Below, piece by piece: positions 13,901 to 25,039 of a stretch of 64,000 bases of DNA. Every line of letters begins with the position of its first letter. Positions within the stretch are counted from its first letter, which is position 1. Made by a program: the position numbers and the translations under genes. The DNA is from Nothopassalora personata (Eukaryota; Ascomycota; Dothideomycetes; Mycosphaerellales; Mycosphaerellaceae), in NCBI GenBank assembly GCA_033816765.1, contig CM066288.1, forward strand, positions 1,922,001 through 1,986,000, in the 5' to 3' direction. Below the pieces are notes generated by a model. That model was not told the DNA's origin. It worked only from the letters and a program-made list of their open reading frames with translations, and searched no databases.

Positions 13901-16750
13901 TAGTTAGTAGCGTGGTGCGGGATTTAATCGATTATCGCCGTTACTAGCGGTAATGTCGTGTTTAGTAGTTAGTAGACGTAAATAAAGGTAACAGGTGTTA
14001 GTCCTTTAAATACCACCTTTGCTATATATTCGTTATCAACTATTAGAGCCTACTAGTCTCGCTTCCATTGTTTATTAATGTATGTAGCTATCCGTGCCTC
14101 CGAGTTTAGTTAGAATAGTAGCTAGAACTTACCTTTATATAGGTAATGAGTTATTACTAGCCCTAGTGTTCGTTCGTTAAGGTATAGCTCTTAAATAGCT
14201 ATAATGTCGTACTCGAGTATCTCTTCATTTTAGAATAAGAGCGTTATCGTATCGCTACTTCGCTAAACGTTATATTAAAGGATGTTAATTAACGATCCCT
14301 CGATCGTTAATTGTTCGTTACCTCGTCGTATTCGGTATACGAGTAATTGTCGCCCTAGTAGTCGCTATTCGTTAATTAGTAGCCGTTAGCCTAGCTTAGG
14401 GGCTCTATTGCTTCGCTCTCCTCGCTACTGTTAGAGGCGTAGTTACCGTAGGCCTCCTACCCGCTGCTATAGTTATCGTTGCTATTACGATCGCTCTATA
14501 GCTATCGTTCTTCCTATGGTTTGTCTAGGCTGCCTTTAAAGCAGTCGTAGTCTTTAGCGGTGATTTCTAGGCGAATAGGTAAAGGTTTACCTATGTCTAG
14601 TTAGGCGTCGGTAAACTTTAGTAGTATTAGAGGTAGACGGTTCTCTTTATCTAATCCGCTAAGGTTCGTGTAAGAGCGTATCTTTCTCGGGCTACTAGTT
14701 AGGCTACCGATAATTAGCTTACGTACCTTAGCCTTTTCCTTCGATCGTTTATTAGAGTCGTTCTTTACAACTCGCTGTTTCTTAAAGACCGCCGCGTTAT
14801 CGTTAGTAAAGTCTAATTGATCGCTCGCCTTCCGTTTAGTGCCTGTTAATAGTGCTTTAACGCTGTCTCCGATAGAGTCTTCTAATGTTGTACCGTGAGA
14901 TTTACCTTAGCTACCGTACGCCTCTTTAGCGGTTAAGTTTTCGTTCTTACCCTTCTTAGATTTAACCGCTTTTAATCGTTCTTAAGCCTTAAGGCCTTTA
15001 GCAATTGCTTTAATGTCTTCGCTGCTAAGGTAATTCTTACGCGTCTCTCTAAGTTCGTCGAGGTCTCTCTAGAGCTTTTAGACAGTATCTTAAAGCTCCG
15101 TAACGTACGCTAGGGTCGGAGTTTAATAGATTGGCCCCGGTAAAGAACTAGGGAGGGTTCTATCGATAGTTAGCGTTTAGTGAACTTCTAGCTATTAATC
15201 GATTGCCCTCTATGTCTCTTCTAGTAAGGTAGCGCCCGGAACGTTACTATCGCTACTTATTTACTTGTCTCTTAATAGTAGTCTACTATCCGTTAGCGAG
15301 GAGGTGCCCGAATTGCTTAGTGTTAGTAGAGACGCGTCTACTAGGGGCGTTAGAAGTTAGGTAGGCTCGACGCGTTGTTTACCCGTATCTATATTCGGAA
15401 TTAGTGTGTTATATTACCTAGGTCCCTAGTCCGGGCTATTGTCGGTACTATGCAGTTCCTCGGTCTAGTTAGTTAGGCCTCCTTAGTTATTTTAATATGT
15501 AATGGCTCTCGGTATCTATACGTTTACCGGGTCTCGAGGGCCGCCTACATACTACTGTTACTACGAGATTAGTTAAGTCCTTCGAGGACTATAGACATCG
15601 TACCTATAAGGGAGCTTTACTTTCCTCGTTATAATCTCCGCCCGCGCCTTTCGCCTAGCCGGACAGCTTTCGCTAAAGGCCGTGTATGCGTAGCTACAGT
15701 TAGCGTATTACTATGTGTTAGTTAAGCAGTCTTTCATTCCGTAATGCCTACTAGCGTATTTCCCGCATTGTGTTATTGCCGTGCAACGGGCTCTATTGTG
15801 ATTATATTAGAGGCAATTAAAGCACTATAATAGACGACACTACCCGTGAAATAGTTTACCGTTAAGTATCCTTCCTTCCTATAGTAGCCTAAAGTCGATA
15901 ACGGTATTCGCGTCTTCCGGGTAGAGATAGTGTATAACTATTGAGCTGTTGTCTTTCGTTTTAGCGTTTCCTCTCGAGAGCTATTCGATGCCTATAATAA
16001 TAGCCTCTAGCATTCGGACGACGTTATATGCTTTAATTTAAGCTATTGCTTTCTACTTACTAATAGTGTCTATGTTAATGCTCTTTATTAGCACTCCGTT
16101 AACTACTACGCTAAATGTCTATGTCGTAAGCTCTACGTTAGCTCCTAGCATTAGAAGGTATTTCTCTTTCTCGCGGAAGAACTAGTCTCTATCTTGTCTA
16201 TCGTTAAACTAAATATCGACGTCTCCTAAGGATAACTGTGTTACTACTATGGCTTAAGATTGACAGTTCTTCTACTTAAGGCCTTTATTAATTAACTTAA
16301 GTAGCTCGTCGCCTTTATAGTGTCTCTATTTAAGTAGCTCCCGAATACCCTAGTCCTATATTTTAATTCGTACTTTATCTAGCTAATTAAGGGCAGTGTC
16401 ACTAGAGGTACTAGCTATATGGGTTGCGGTAGTAGGAAGAGCCTCTCGGATACACTAGATCATTACGGGTTTATCGAAACCTATCGCCTATTAGCGCTGT
16501 CTTAATAAACTAGTATAAGTGTAGAGGGTATTCTTAATTATACTTAGGCTATCTTAAAGAACTACTACCTGTTAGTATACGTCCTTCGCGACATGTCCTT
16601 AGGCGTGTTCGCAAAACCTCTGTCTAAACTGCGCTATGCTTCTTAGTGCCTCCTTAAAGTTCCTCTTTTTGTCCGTTCTATTTAGCCACTCCTCCGTCTA
16701 TTTACAGTATTCGTTGAAGTGTATAATGGTGTCTTTTAGGCCTTAGTTAG
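10950..16750 (-). mobile_element. Non-LTR retrotransposon (LINE, Tad1-like) relic, RIP-mutated
   Basis: Read on the minus strand, right to left. ORF1 at about 16,745-14,500 carries gag-like CCHC knuckles at about 15,650-15,790: a CGKYAS..HYGMKDC unit and a decayed CANCGGAHTAFSESCP-like unit, typical of Tad1/I-type LINE ORF1. An apurinic endonuclease follows, with its GDFN.HH motif seen as LLGNFNVHYR at about 13,870-13,910. The reverse transcriptase N-terminus is well preserved at 12,748-12,990 (ALTIYEVQLAIKRI, then KVLGLDGYPAELLK), matching the APG.DG..AE.LK signature of LINE RTs. Stop codons are mostly TAG at Gln/Trp sites. The ends of the element are approximate. Confidence 0.82.
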
Positions 16751-17080
16751 GTTATATCGTTAGGTGTGTTGGACGCGTTATGTTATTTTAATCGCGACGC
16801 GTAACTGTTTTCGGCGACAGCGAGGTAGCGGTTCGTTTTCGCGCGATAATATAGGTATCACGTTAATCGTCGCGATCTGACGGTTCGAATGGTGTGTGTT
16901 TGAGCAGTATATTGTGTGAAAGTTGCAAGAAGTTATATCCCACTCGTTTTGGTAGGTGGAAACGAAGCCTGTGTTCTTGTCTTGCGGGATCGAGACGGGC
17001 TTTAATCTAGAAGAAGCATAGTGTGGAGTCGGTCTGAGTTCCGAGGTAGATACATCCATCGCGAGGTTTGCCGTCTCACT
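16751..17080. other. Boundary between RIP-mutated repeats and normal DNA
   Basis: The TAG/CTA-rich texture fades between about 16,750 and 17,000 and balanced-composition sequence begins. No credible gene is seen in this stretch. Confidence 0.5.
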
Positions 17081-17660
17081 TTAACAAGACCATGAGACGA
17101 CACACACGCATTGCATTGCGTATGGGCCCAACGCACAAGCACATACTCCCATGAAAAGCACCAGGGTCATCGAAGATCGGAAGCCTTCCTCGACAGCTCG
17201 ATCTAGATCTGCCGTCGGACCCTTCCAGAAAATAACAACCATAACTTTAGCACTCTTTGCCGACTTGACATGACCAATCCTGTGCTGCTGGACATCGTTC
17301 ACGGGCACTCTCATCAGATGTGACGTTCCCGATCTGCTGAGTGAGCTGTCCGCCAGCCACAGAGCAATTCGCCCATAATTGTTTGTATGCTTCCTTCCCT
17401 TTCATTGCTCCTACCATGGCGCTCTCGTTCTCAAAACTTTCATCTTTATCGTGCAGGATCTGGAGCTCTTGGGCTTTTTTGTCTCCGCTGGGTGAAACTT
17501 CCGCTGCACATCTCCTGCCAAGTCTTCGACCTTGAGCTCCAAACCACGCCGTCTTGATCCGATGCCGTTTGCGACAATAGGACCGTGCTCATGATTAGTA
17601 CGTCTTAAGATCTCGAGGTCCATGCGAAAAATCACCTCAGAGTGGCAGTATCCACCGCAA
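17081..17660 (-). pseudogene. Remnant resembling the N-terminal domain of fungal STAND/ankyrin proteins
   Basis: On the minus strand a protein-like frame at about 17,500-17,240 reads EAYKQLWANC, then GGQLTQQIGNVTSDESA, and then jumps frame to MRVPVNDVQQHRIGHVKSAK at 17,314 downward. The paired IGNV/IGHV phrases resemble repeats in poorly characterised N-terminal domains of fungal STAND-type proteins; this is family resemblance from memory and is uncertain. At least two frame changes (near 17,480 and 17,310) and no plausible full-length reading mark it as broken. It stands head to head with the ankyrin remnant on the plus strand, which is odd because in STAND genes the two parts lie on one strand. 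Confidence 0.35.
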
Positions 17661-18323
17661 GATCCTCGGTGCCTCTGGCCACCACGATCGAGTCAGAGTC
17701 GCCTCGATTCGACCTTGGTGAGTACGGTTCTGGATTTTGGAAGGAAGTGCTTGTACTCCAGCTTTCATCGGCAATGCCAGCGTTGGAGTTTGCCCGAATT
17801 GCTCCCCTCATGTTTGCGGCGTTTGATGGACTGCAGGGTATAGTGAGGGTGCTTATCGAGCAGCGAGCTGATGTAAATGCTCGTGATAGTAGAGGCTGCT
17901 CCTCACTATGCCTGGCAGCCACGGGTTGGGCATCCGCGATGCGTACGCTCATTACAAACTGCCGAGATCGACGTTGGGATTGAAGAAGACACTTTCCACC
18001 AGACCCCGTCGCTGGTCGCTGCGCAGGACGGCTGCTTTTGAGTACTGAGAATGTTGCTTGATCGTGTTGCTGATATCGAAGCGGTGGACGCCTGGTCATC
18101 GGCACTGTCTCCAGCTACCGAGAATGGCAACACTGAATGTGTTCAGCTCATGTCCGAGTACGGCGCGAACGTCGATCACTCAGACAAGACTAAGAAAACG
18201 TCGCTGCATCGGGCTAGCCGTGAAGGCCATATCACTACGCCTCAGAGACTGCTCCAGCACGGGCCCCGCTTTGCATACGACTTTGCAAAGCGCGGGGGTC
18301 ATAAGGAAACCAACGTATTCTGA
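17642..18323 (+). pseudogene. Ankyrin-repeat protein remnant
   Basis: Plus-strand ankyrin units are recognisable in two frames. The first, around 17,805-17,960, has the form APLMFAAFDGLQGIVRVLIE followed by ADVNARDSRG. The second, 17,960-18,300, continues as LRMLLDRVADIEAVDAWSSA, then a unit with NGNTECVQLM and GANVDHSDK, then SLHRASREGH. A one-base frame change near 17,960 separates them, and an in-frame TGA sits at 18,039-18,041 where FEVLRMLL would be expected. About four repeats are visible and there is no intact start. Without transcript data it cannot be excluded that introns remove the lesions, but no good splice sites were seen. Confidence 0.6.
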
Positions 18324-18593
18324 AAGCGGCAGGAAAGACTCGACGCCCAGGAGTCTGATACGAAGTCGGATCACGACGGTATCGCTGGTCGGTCCACCAT
18401 ACTGAAGTCCTCGCAGGAGTAGAATCTCGAGGCACAGCATCTCAAGCGCTGCAAGAGGGGATTAGCCATGGCGGCCACAATGGAACACGAGTTGACTGTC
18501 AGGGCAGAAAATTACGATTCCATCTTCTGGCATTCCCGGCAGTCAACTGTCGTAACGTCATAGCACACGCTCATCATACATCAAGCTCACTCT

Positions 18594-19408
18594 TCACCGA
18601 TGCGACAGATCCTGCTGCATGAACTCCTGTATCTGAGCCGGCAAGAAGAAGTACAGCCCACCGTTGGGCATCTTCCGCTGTGAATGCACTTCGCGATCGA
18701 GCTCAACAGCAGGTGGCACACCCTCGAGCGGCTTCTCAATGGTGATGATGGTCTGGACTCCTCTAAAGCACAAAGTGCCATACTCGTAGACCGCCGAATG
18801 ACGAGTCTGATAGGTCTTAAAGATATAGAAAAGGTTCCTGCGAAGCTTCTCCTGGACTGTGGTCGGTGGCCTCGGCTCTGATGTTGGAGACATTTCCAGA
18901 TGACAGCCTTGCTCCTGAAGACTGTCATCGAATTCTTGGGTAGGTGCCTCGAGTTCAGCTGGTGGGCTGGCTTGAAGCTCGTGTGTGAGGGCGGCAAGCT
19001 CTTCGAGGCCGGCAGCGGCTAGGAGAAGTGGTTTTGTGAGTCGGCTCTGTGATCTTGGTCAGCTAATGTGGTACAGCTTCATGTGTGCTTGTAGCATACG
19101 TTTTTCTTAGCCGGCTCGACTGTGCGGACCTGCATCGAGTTTGCGACTGTAGTGCTTGATCACTCGCAGCGAACATGCGGTCGACCTCGTCGTCCTCACG
19201 TGCACGCTTCGCCGACACCTGTTTCCTACCGCTTGGCGTTAGATCCGTGATGATGACTAGCGACCTATGTTGGAAGAAAAGAAGAATGATGAGACGCACT
19301 CCGATGCTTTATGATGAAGTCTCACCGTGGGTAACCTGGAAGTGTCGCGAGATCTGATGAACCTGCGTCCACGGATTGTCTGAGTGAATGGTTGACTTCT
19401 ATCTACCA
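18594..19408 (-). CDS. Hypothetical protein, three visible exons, start not found
   Basis: I do not recognise the family. Three exons splice cleanly in frame on the minus strand. Exon A (19326 up to about 19408) encodes NPWTQVHQISRHFQVTH. Exon B is 19100-19256 (VIITDLTPSGRKQVSAKRAR onward). Exon C is 18594-19044 and ends at a TAA/TAG-type stop at 18594-18596. The intron 19257-19325 has GTGAGA..AG (69 nt). The intron 19045-19099 has GTATGC..AG (55 nt) with a CTGAC branch point. Phases agree at both joints. The C-terminal part is the most protein-like, with YIFKTYQTRHSAVYEYGTLC and a hydrophobic-aromatic ending FFLPAQIQEFMQQDL. An in-frame TAG lies just upstream of exon A, so a further 5' exon is needed, or the gene is truncated. 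It lies between degraded immunity-type genes and may itself be non-functional. Confidence 0.45.
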
Positions 19409-19650
19409 TGGATCATCTCACATCTCAAGGTTGAGCTTTTACGCCTCGCAACATACTGCTCATCTCACGGAATGACAAGTACCATGGTATATCGACCGCC
19501 TGGTCCATGGTCGGAGAAGTGTACGAGATTGATGGAGTACGAATCATTCCATACATCAAGTTCAGCAACACTTCCGAGGAGAACTTCATAGCTCGAAGCT
19601 GTGCGGATGCACTGAATGCGACATGGAGCCAGCAGTACCCAATGCGAAGG

Positions 19651-20712
19651 TCAGCCACGTTCCGCGGTGCTCAAGCTGGATACGAAGAGGTCGTCGACTT
19701 GAATGTGTCCATCGGCGGTGTCACCCCACCATGCCGTATACATAGCGGTATCCAATCGGGCGATATGTGTTGTTTTCGACAGGGCGGAGCACAAAGGGCG
19801 CAATCGCGCCTGGAAACACCAAGACCATGTCTTCATGTCGCGTCGTGATCAGGGCCAGGCCGAGGTACTCGTTGGGGGTCGTAAACATCTGCACATGGAT
19901 GATCGATAACCGAATGCTGTCCATTGTGTTGTGGTCCAGTAGGCTCTCTTCTGGCTGTACTTCGAGCTCACTCATGACCTTGTTCAAGCCCGACGCCAAA
20001 CCTTCTCTACCGTCGGAAGTGTACATTCTGGCAAGCGCAGTCATCATCCTTTCACCAGTGTGTTCGTACTTCGTGCCGATGAAGTGCGACGCTCTTAGCC
20101 ACCACAGGCCATGACCGGTTACGATACTTGCCAGGTTGTCAAGTCTTCCATTGGATCCATGTCCGCTTAGCAAAGGGTTTTGGAGCTCGACTTGGAAAAA
20201 GTCCATCTCCTCGTCAATGCTCTGCTAGACTAGAAGGTCCCCAAGCCCAATTTTGAATTTTCACTCCAACGGTGGCAGTCCTGCGTGCGTCTCAAGACAC
20301 TGCTGATGTATGACCGAAAGGCAGCGATACTCAGCGGAATCGACCACGTCGATGGGACCACCACGTAGCTTGTAGACCGGCGTCATCCATCTTGGCGGAC
20401 GATGGAAGCCTAGCCATCGAGTTGCAGTGCGTTTCATCTCGCGGATCTTGACTTCAGAGCTCAGAGCTGCAGAGAATGCGGCGAAAAGCCGTGCGAGGGT
20501 GCTCGTGTCAGAAGCAGAACGTTGCTGAACAAGTCGAATCCGCTTCATTGTCACGTCGATCTCGGACGGTGGCAAGGTATTCCGGAATGGTCGAGGAAAA
20601 TGTTGTCTTCCCTTCCAGGAAGATGAAGAAGCCTCTGGGAGGGTGTCGGAAGGCTATATCTTCAGTGTTCGGCAATGTCCAAGGTGAATGCGCAAGGTTC
20701 GGCGTCGAGTTA
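19651..20712 (-). pseudogene. HET-like gene, C-terminal part, with nonsense and frameshift lesions
   Basis: The C-terminus resembles the ending of fungal HET-domain proteins: MVLVFPGAIAPFVLRPV, then YRPIGYRYVYGMV, then GDTADGHIQVDD. The N-terminal HET motif itself is not visible. Lesions seen: an in-frame TGA at 20261-20263 (LPPLE*KFKIGLGD, where TGG Trp fits), an in-frame TAG at 20225-20227 (where CAG Gln fits), a one-base expansion in a G run near 19,722 that separates YGMVG from GDTADG, and a frame change near 20,510 upstream of which the frame reads RHPPRGFFIFLEGKTTF. Both nonsense changes are C-to-T type. The gene is almost certainly dead. The stop after the corrected frame is at about 19651. 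Confidence 0.6.
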
Positions 20713-21121
20713 CAATATCAAGATCGAATAATAAGGTAGTAGGTGCGATGAACTAAGCGGGACCGTTTTCCCGTCAAATTTGAAGGCCACCAAAAAGGCA
20801 GTGACCACATACTTCCCAGCTACATGACCGTACATGGCTTTCCCTGGGCGAAAGTATATCGAAGTGGATCGTGAAGCTTCCACAGTAGCCGTTTGCAGAA
20901 GTCTATACGGCAGAAGCTGTGGACCGCTCGGTAGTAGGTCAGGACAGTGCAATACTACATACCTATCTCTGATACACATGAGCGTATCCATATCCATGAC
21001 ATCCAGTCGAGGGCGCCTGGCACCTCATCAAGCTCATGCCTGCGTCTCGAACTCCATGGCATGGTTATCAACCAGCCTCTGTCCAACAAATCAGCACATC
21101 CATTCCCACCGCCACATCGAT

Positions 21122-22111
21122 TTACTGCCCATCACGCGCCTTCCTGTACCGAGTCTCCTGTTCCAGCTGGATCTCCTCCAACTGCTTCGCCACGTCCTCC
21201 AGAATCTCCGCACTCCTCACATGATACTCGGCCTGTGCCTTGGCCAGCTCGACAAGATTCCTCATCGGCTCGGGTGTATCCAGGACATTCCTCATGATGC
21301 TCGTAGCCTCGTCTACCTTCTCCACGAAGTGATCTTCCGCCTGCTCGATGGCGCGACGTTGCGCGTCGGTGTAGCTCTCCTCATGCTTCCCACCGGCGGC
21401 AGCCTTGGACTTGGCGGCATCGAGTTGCAGGCGGGCGTTCTGGACAGCTGTGCGGGCCTTCTCGGCGGACTTGATGCTTTGGTTGAGGGTTGTGCTCCAG
21501 CCTGCGAGGAACTTGCCCTGGATCTTCTCGTCTTGGTCGAGGCGGGCCTCGCCGACTTTCTCCGAGGCGATGGCGAACTTCTCGAGGCCTTGGGCGAGTG
21601 GGTCGGGTTCGGTGGAGCCTTGGGGCGTGGCGGTGGAGATGGTCTGCGAGCCGGCCAGGCAGGCGCGGGCGATGGCGTGGGAGAAGGTCTTTGGCTGGGG
21701 CTTGGCGGAGGGGGTGGCGGTGAAGGCGGCTTGGGCCTCGCTGGCGTTGCTGGCCTTGGAGAGGAGGTTCACCTGCGCGAATGTGTTAGATGACGCGGCA
21801 TTGTCCTTCATGCACGATGATGACGTGTTTCCCACCTTATCGCTGATGCTCCTGCCCAGGTCTTGGAAGCTCTCGCGCACGTTGGGTGGGTAGTCGTAAG
21901 CCTCGTTGGCATACTGGCTGGTGGCTGCGAGCAGCTTGGAGTGTGTCTGTTTCAGGGCGTCGATGCGTGTTTCGAGCTCGACGTAGTCGTGCGGGAGCTC
22001 CGTCTTCTCCGTGGCGTTGCCGGTGCGCTCCTTGATCCATTGCTGCGACTGGGCAGCGAGGGGTGTGATGCTGTTGGAGACGGTGCTGGTCCACGACTTG
22101 AACTTGTCCAT
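21122..22111 (-). CDS. BAR-domain protein (Gvp36-like)
   Basis: The protein starts MDKFKSWTSTVSNSITPLAA and has long amphipathic helices throughout, with FQDLGRSISDK early and QAEYHVRSAEILEDVAKQLE near the C-terminus. This is the pattern of the fungal BAR_2 family, whose yeast member Gvp36 binds and curves membranes in endocytosis and Golgi/vacuole traffic. An intron is inferred at 21773-21835 (63 nt, GTGGGA..GCAG, CTAAC branch point); it is a multiple of three, so the unspliced frame stays open. Splicing joins GRSISDK to VNLLSKASNA, which reads better than the 21-residue insert. The mature length is then about 308 residues. It is divergent to the ThDP enzyme gene, with a 791-bp shared spacer. 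The gene appears intact. Confidence 0.85.
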   Translation of the reverse strand: MDKFKSWTSTVSNSITPLAAQSQQWIKERTGNATEKTELPHDYVELETRIDALKQTHSKLLAATSQYANEAYDYPPNVRESFQDLGRSISDKVGNTSSSCMKDNAASSNTFAQVNLLSKASNASEAQAAFTATPSAKPQPKTFSHAIARACLAGSQTISTATPQGSTEPDPLAQGLEKFAIASEKVGEARLDQDEKIQGKFLAGWSTTLNQSIKSAEKARTAVQNARLQLDAAKSKAAAGGKHEESYTDAQRRAIEQAEDHFVEKVDEATSIMRNVLDTPEPMRNLVELAKAQAEYHVRSAEILEDVAKQLEEIQLEQETRYRKARDGQ

Positions 22112-22902
22112 GCTGAATGCTGAATCCTCGTTGTCGCGTGTTTGCTGTGTTGGCTGCGTGCGGGCGGGTGGAAGAGTGTGAGGTGGGGAGGATGGGTGAG
22201 CGCTTCGGCTTCGGCTTGTTGAGGCGCCGCAATGTTGTTCGTGTACATGTATTCAATGCTGAGCGACATCAGGGTGAAGCTTGAAACGAGAGCCCTGCCG
22301 GCTGTACAGTAGCTGATGCACGTGATGACCCTCTACGTGTCAGTTTGCATGTGACACTGCCTCCATCTGAGATACCTTCAAGTTTTAGTGGCATGCACCA
22401 TCAAATCTTAGTTAGGACTGCTAGATTCTTCTTCCCGCCCGCCGTCTTCCTCCAATTCTCCACCCCCCCCAATGGCACATTATACCTGACACGCACCATC
22501 TTGCACTCCCTCGTCCGCTTGCTGTCCCCATTCAGTTCCGCTCTTGCTGACTCGCGGAACGAGTACCGTGCAAGGCAGAGGAATTGACCTATCACGAGGG
22601 GCATGTTCCCCAACCTCGAGTCAATGCCATCCGAGCCATTCGCCGTCATCGCATGTGCTGTTGATGATCAGGACCACGAATCAGCGAACGGCTACTCAGC
22701 TGGAAGCTTGATATTGTGCATAGGTAGGAAACGAGCATCGTGGAACTCTGTCGTGTCCATCTCTCCCAACAGCATCCCCTCTCAATCTCCTTGATCATAA
22801 CATGACATAGCCGCAGCACCCTCCATCCGCAGCAGATGAGAAAGCGTAGCGTAGACCACCGCAGCTTCGACCGTACCATCCGAGACGATCCGATCCATCA
22901 CA
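22112..22902. other. Divergent intergenic promoter region
   Basis: This stretch lies between two divergently transcribed genes and holds no convincing coding exon. It includes pyrimidine-rich tracts (a C8 run near 22,465) but no promoter motif I would vouch for. Confidence 0.5.
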
Positions 22903-25039
22903 ATGTACACAGCCTCCTTCGCCTTCTTCGAAGCCCTCTGCAGCGCCGGCGTCACTCACGTCTTCGTCAATCTTGGCTCCGACCACCCCTCCATCATCGA
23001 AGCAATCGTCAAAGGCCAGAATGAAAAGAAAGGCGCCTTTCCACGCATCATCACATGCCCCAACGAGATGGTGGCCATGTCGATGGCGGATGGCTATGCG
23101 CGATTGACAAATAAGCCACAATGCGTTTTGATCCACGTAGACGTCGGCACCCAAGGCCTCGGAGCAGCAGTCCACAACGCGTCCTGTGGCCGCGCGCCAG
23201 TCTTGATCTTCGCGGGGCTGAGTCCGTCCACAATCGCAGGAGAATACCGAGGCAGCAGAACAGAATACATCCAATGGATCCAAGACGTCCCGGACCAAAA
23301 AGCAATCGTATCGCAATACTGCCGCTACACAGGAGAAATCAAGAGAGGCAAGAATGTGAAACAACTCGTAAACCGCGCGCTCAGCTTCGCCATGTCGGAG
23401 CCTCGTGGGCCCGTGTATCTCTGCGGAGCCTGCGAAGCGATGGAAGAAGAGATCGAACCTTACGACATTCAACAGCAGTTCTGGACGCCGGCTGAGCTGG
23501 GAGGCTTGAGTATCAAGCAGTTGAAGCTGGTTAGTGAGGCGTTGATGAGTGCCTCGGAGCCGTTAGTCATTACGGGGTATAGTGGCAGGAACCATAATGC
23601 GATTAAAGCGCTCGTGGATTTGGCAAGCACCGTGAGGGGGTTAAGGGTACTGGATACGGGAGGGAGTGATATGTGTTTTCCAGCGGATCATCCGGGCTGG
23701 TTGGGGTTGAGGTATGGGGTGGATGATGCTGTTAGAACTGCGGACGTGATCTTAGTCTTGGATTGTGATGTGCCCTGGATCCCGACGCAGTGCAAGCCGA
23801 GGAAGGATACGCTGATTTTCCAGATTGATGTGGATGCGTTGAAGCAGCAAATGCCGGTGCATTATATCGATGCGGTCGCCAGGTGAGTGGATATTGCCCG
23901 GCCCATTCATACGGCTCTACGAGCACCACCCTCCACGTACCCCGACCTCTCCAAGGCATTCACCCGCCCTCCCCAAAAGCACAGACTAACCCTACTCCTT
24001 CACTAGATACCGCGTCGACGCCGAAACAGCCCTCCTCCAAATCACAGCATACATCAAACAAAACATGACCGAAAACCTCCGCTCGCCAGCTTTCAACGAC
24101 AGATGGACCGCTCTTCAACGAAGCCACGCGCAGCGCCTTGAGAAGATCGCTGCTACGGCGCAAGTCGGCGAGACAGGCTACTTCGGTTGCTCGTACCTCA
24201 TATCCGAAGTCCGAAAAGCTTGTCCACGAGATACGATTTGGGCCGTGGAGGCTGTGACGAATGCCGTGTTTGTTGCTGATCAGATTCAAGCGTCGATTCC
24301 GGGCAGTTGGATTAATTGTGGTGGGGGTGGACTGGGATGGTCTGGAGGAGGCGCATTGGGAATTAAGCTTGCGACGGACTTCGAGCATGGTGGGACGAAC
24401 AGAGGTAAGGTGGAGGAGCAGCTGGGTGCTTGGCGCGCTGTTTGAGGGCTTGGGACGGCGTGAAGCACTTCGCGATCCACACTCTCTAGCATGCACTTAG
24501 CAATCTACGCTCTGCGACAGCACCCTTCGCGGCGAGCACAGCTAATAACTTCACAGGCAAATTCGTCTGCCAGATAGTAGGCGATGGCACCTACCTCTTC
24601 TCCATCCCCGGATCTGTGTACTGGATTGCACAGCGATACAACATACCGGTCCTCACAATCGTTCTGAACAACAAAGGCTGGAATGCACCCAGAAGAAGCT
24701 TAGAACTGGTGCACCCTCACGGCGAAGGATCAAAAGTCTCGAATGAGGAGCTGAACATATCCTTTGCGCCCACACCGGATTACTCGGGGATTGCGAAGGT
24801 GAGTTTGCCTTACCATGCGCTTCGTGCAATGCTGTTTCAGAACAAGGCTAATAATCTGTGCTCAGGCTGCGAGTGGCGGGAAATGTTGGGCCGATCACGC
24901 TGGCACTGCGCAAGAACTTTCTGTCAAGCTAATGCAGGCTGTAGCTGCGGTGAAGAGCGGCATCTCTGCTGTGCTGGACGCGCATCTTGATGGGCCGCAG
25001 GGGAAGTATCCTGGAGATAAGGCTGCGCTGGTAGGATGA
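22903..25039 (+). CDS. Thiamine-diphosphate-dependent enzyme, acetolactate synthase/decarboxylase superfamily
   Basis: Four exons (22903-23882, 24007-24404, 24557-24798, 24866-25039) join in frame to give 597 residues, normal for this superfamily. Introns are GTGAGT..CTAG (124 nt), GTAAGG..ACAG (152 nt) and GTGAGT..TCAG (67 nt). The N-terminal PYR domain (MYTASFAFFEALCSAGVTHV) carries the catalytic glutamate in CPNEMVAMSMADGYAR (Glu55). The C-terminal PP domain has the ThDP-Mg motif VGDGTYLF (468-470), 26 residues and then NN (497-498). The start is fixed by a stop codon upstream in frame and a CACAATG context. The substrate cannot be told from sequence: it resembles IlvB, benzoylformate decarboxylase and related fungal proteins. 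There is no obvious mitochondrial presequence, which argues against it being the biosynthetic acetolactate synthase. Confidence 0.9.

Noticed and set aside
16778..17059. 93-codon minus-strand frame at the repeat boundary
   Set aside because: It has no recognisable features and spans a composition boundary, so it is not called as a gene.
19507..19848. Plus-strand frame with a protein-like start (YEIDGVRIIPYIKFSNTSEE) opposite the HET-like remnant's 3' end
   Set aside because: The second half overlaps the better-supported minus-strand HET-like ending; the first half is intriguing but has no family match or gene structure.
21405..21893. Long plus-strand open frames (up to 319 codons) opposite the BAR gene
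   Set aside because: They are antisense shadows of a GC-rich helical coding region; their Gly/Leu-rich content follows the complementary codons.
22903..25039. Naming the ThDP enzyme as mitochondrial acetolactate synthase (ILV2)
   Set aside because: It has no presequence and a different N-terminal text; the superfamily is sure but the substrate is not.
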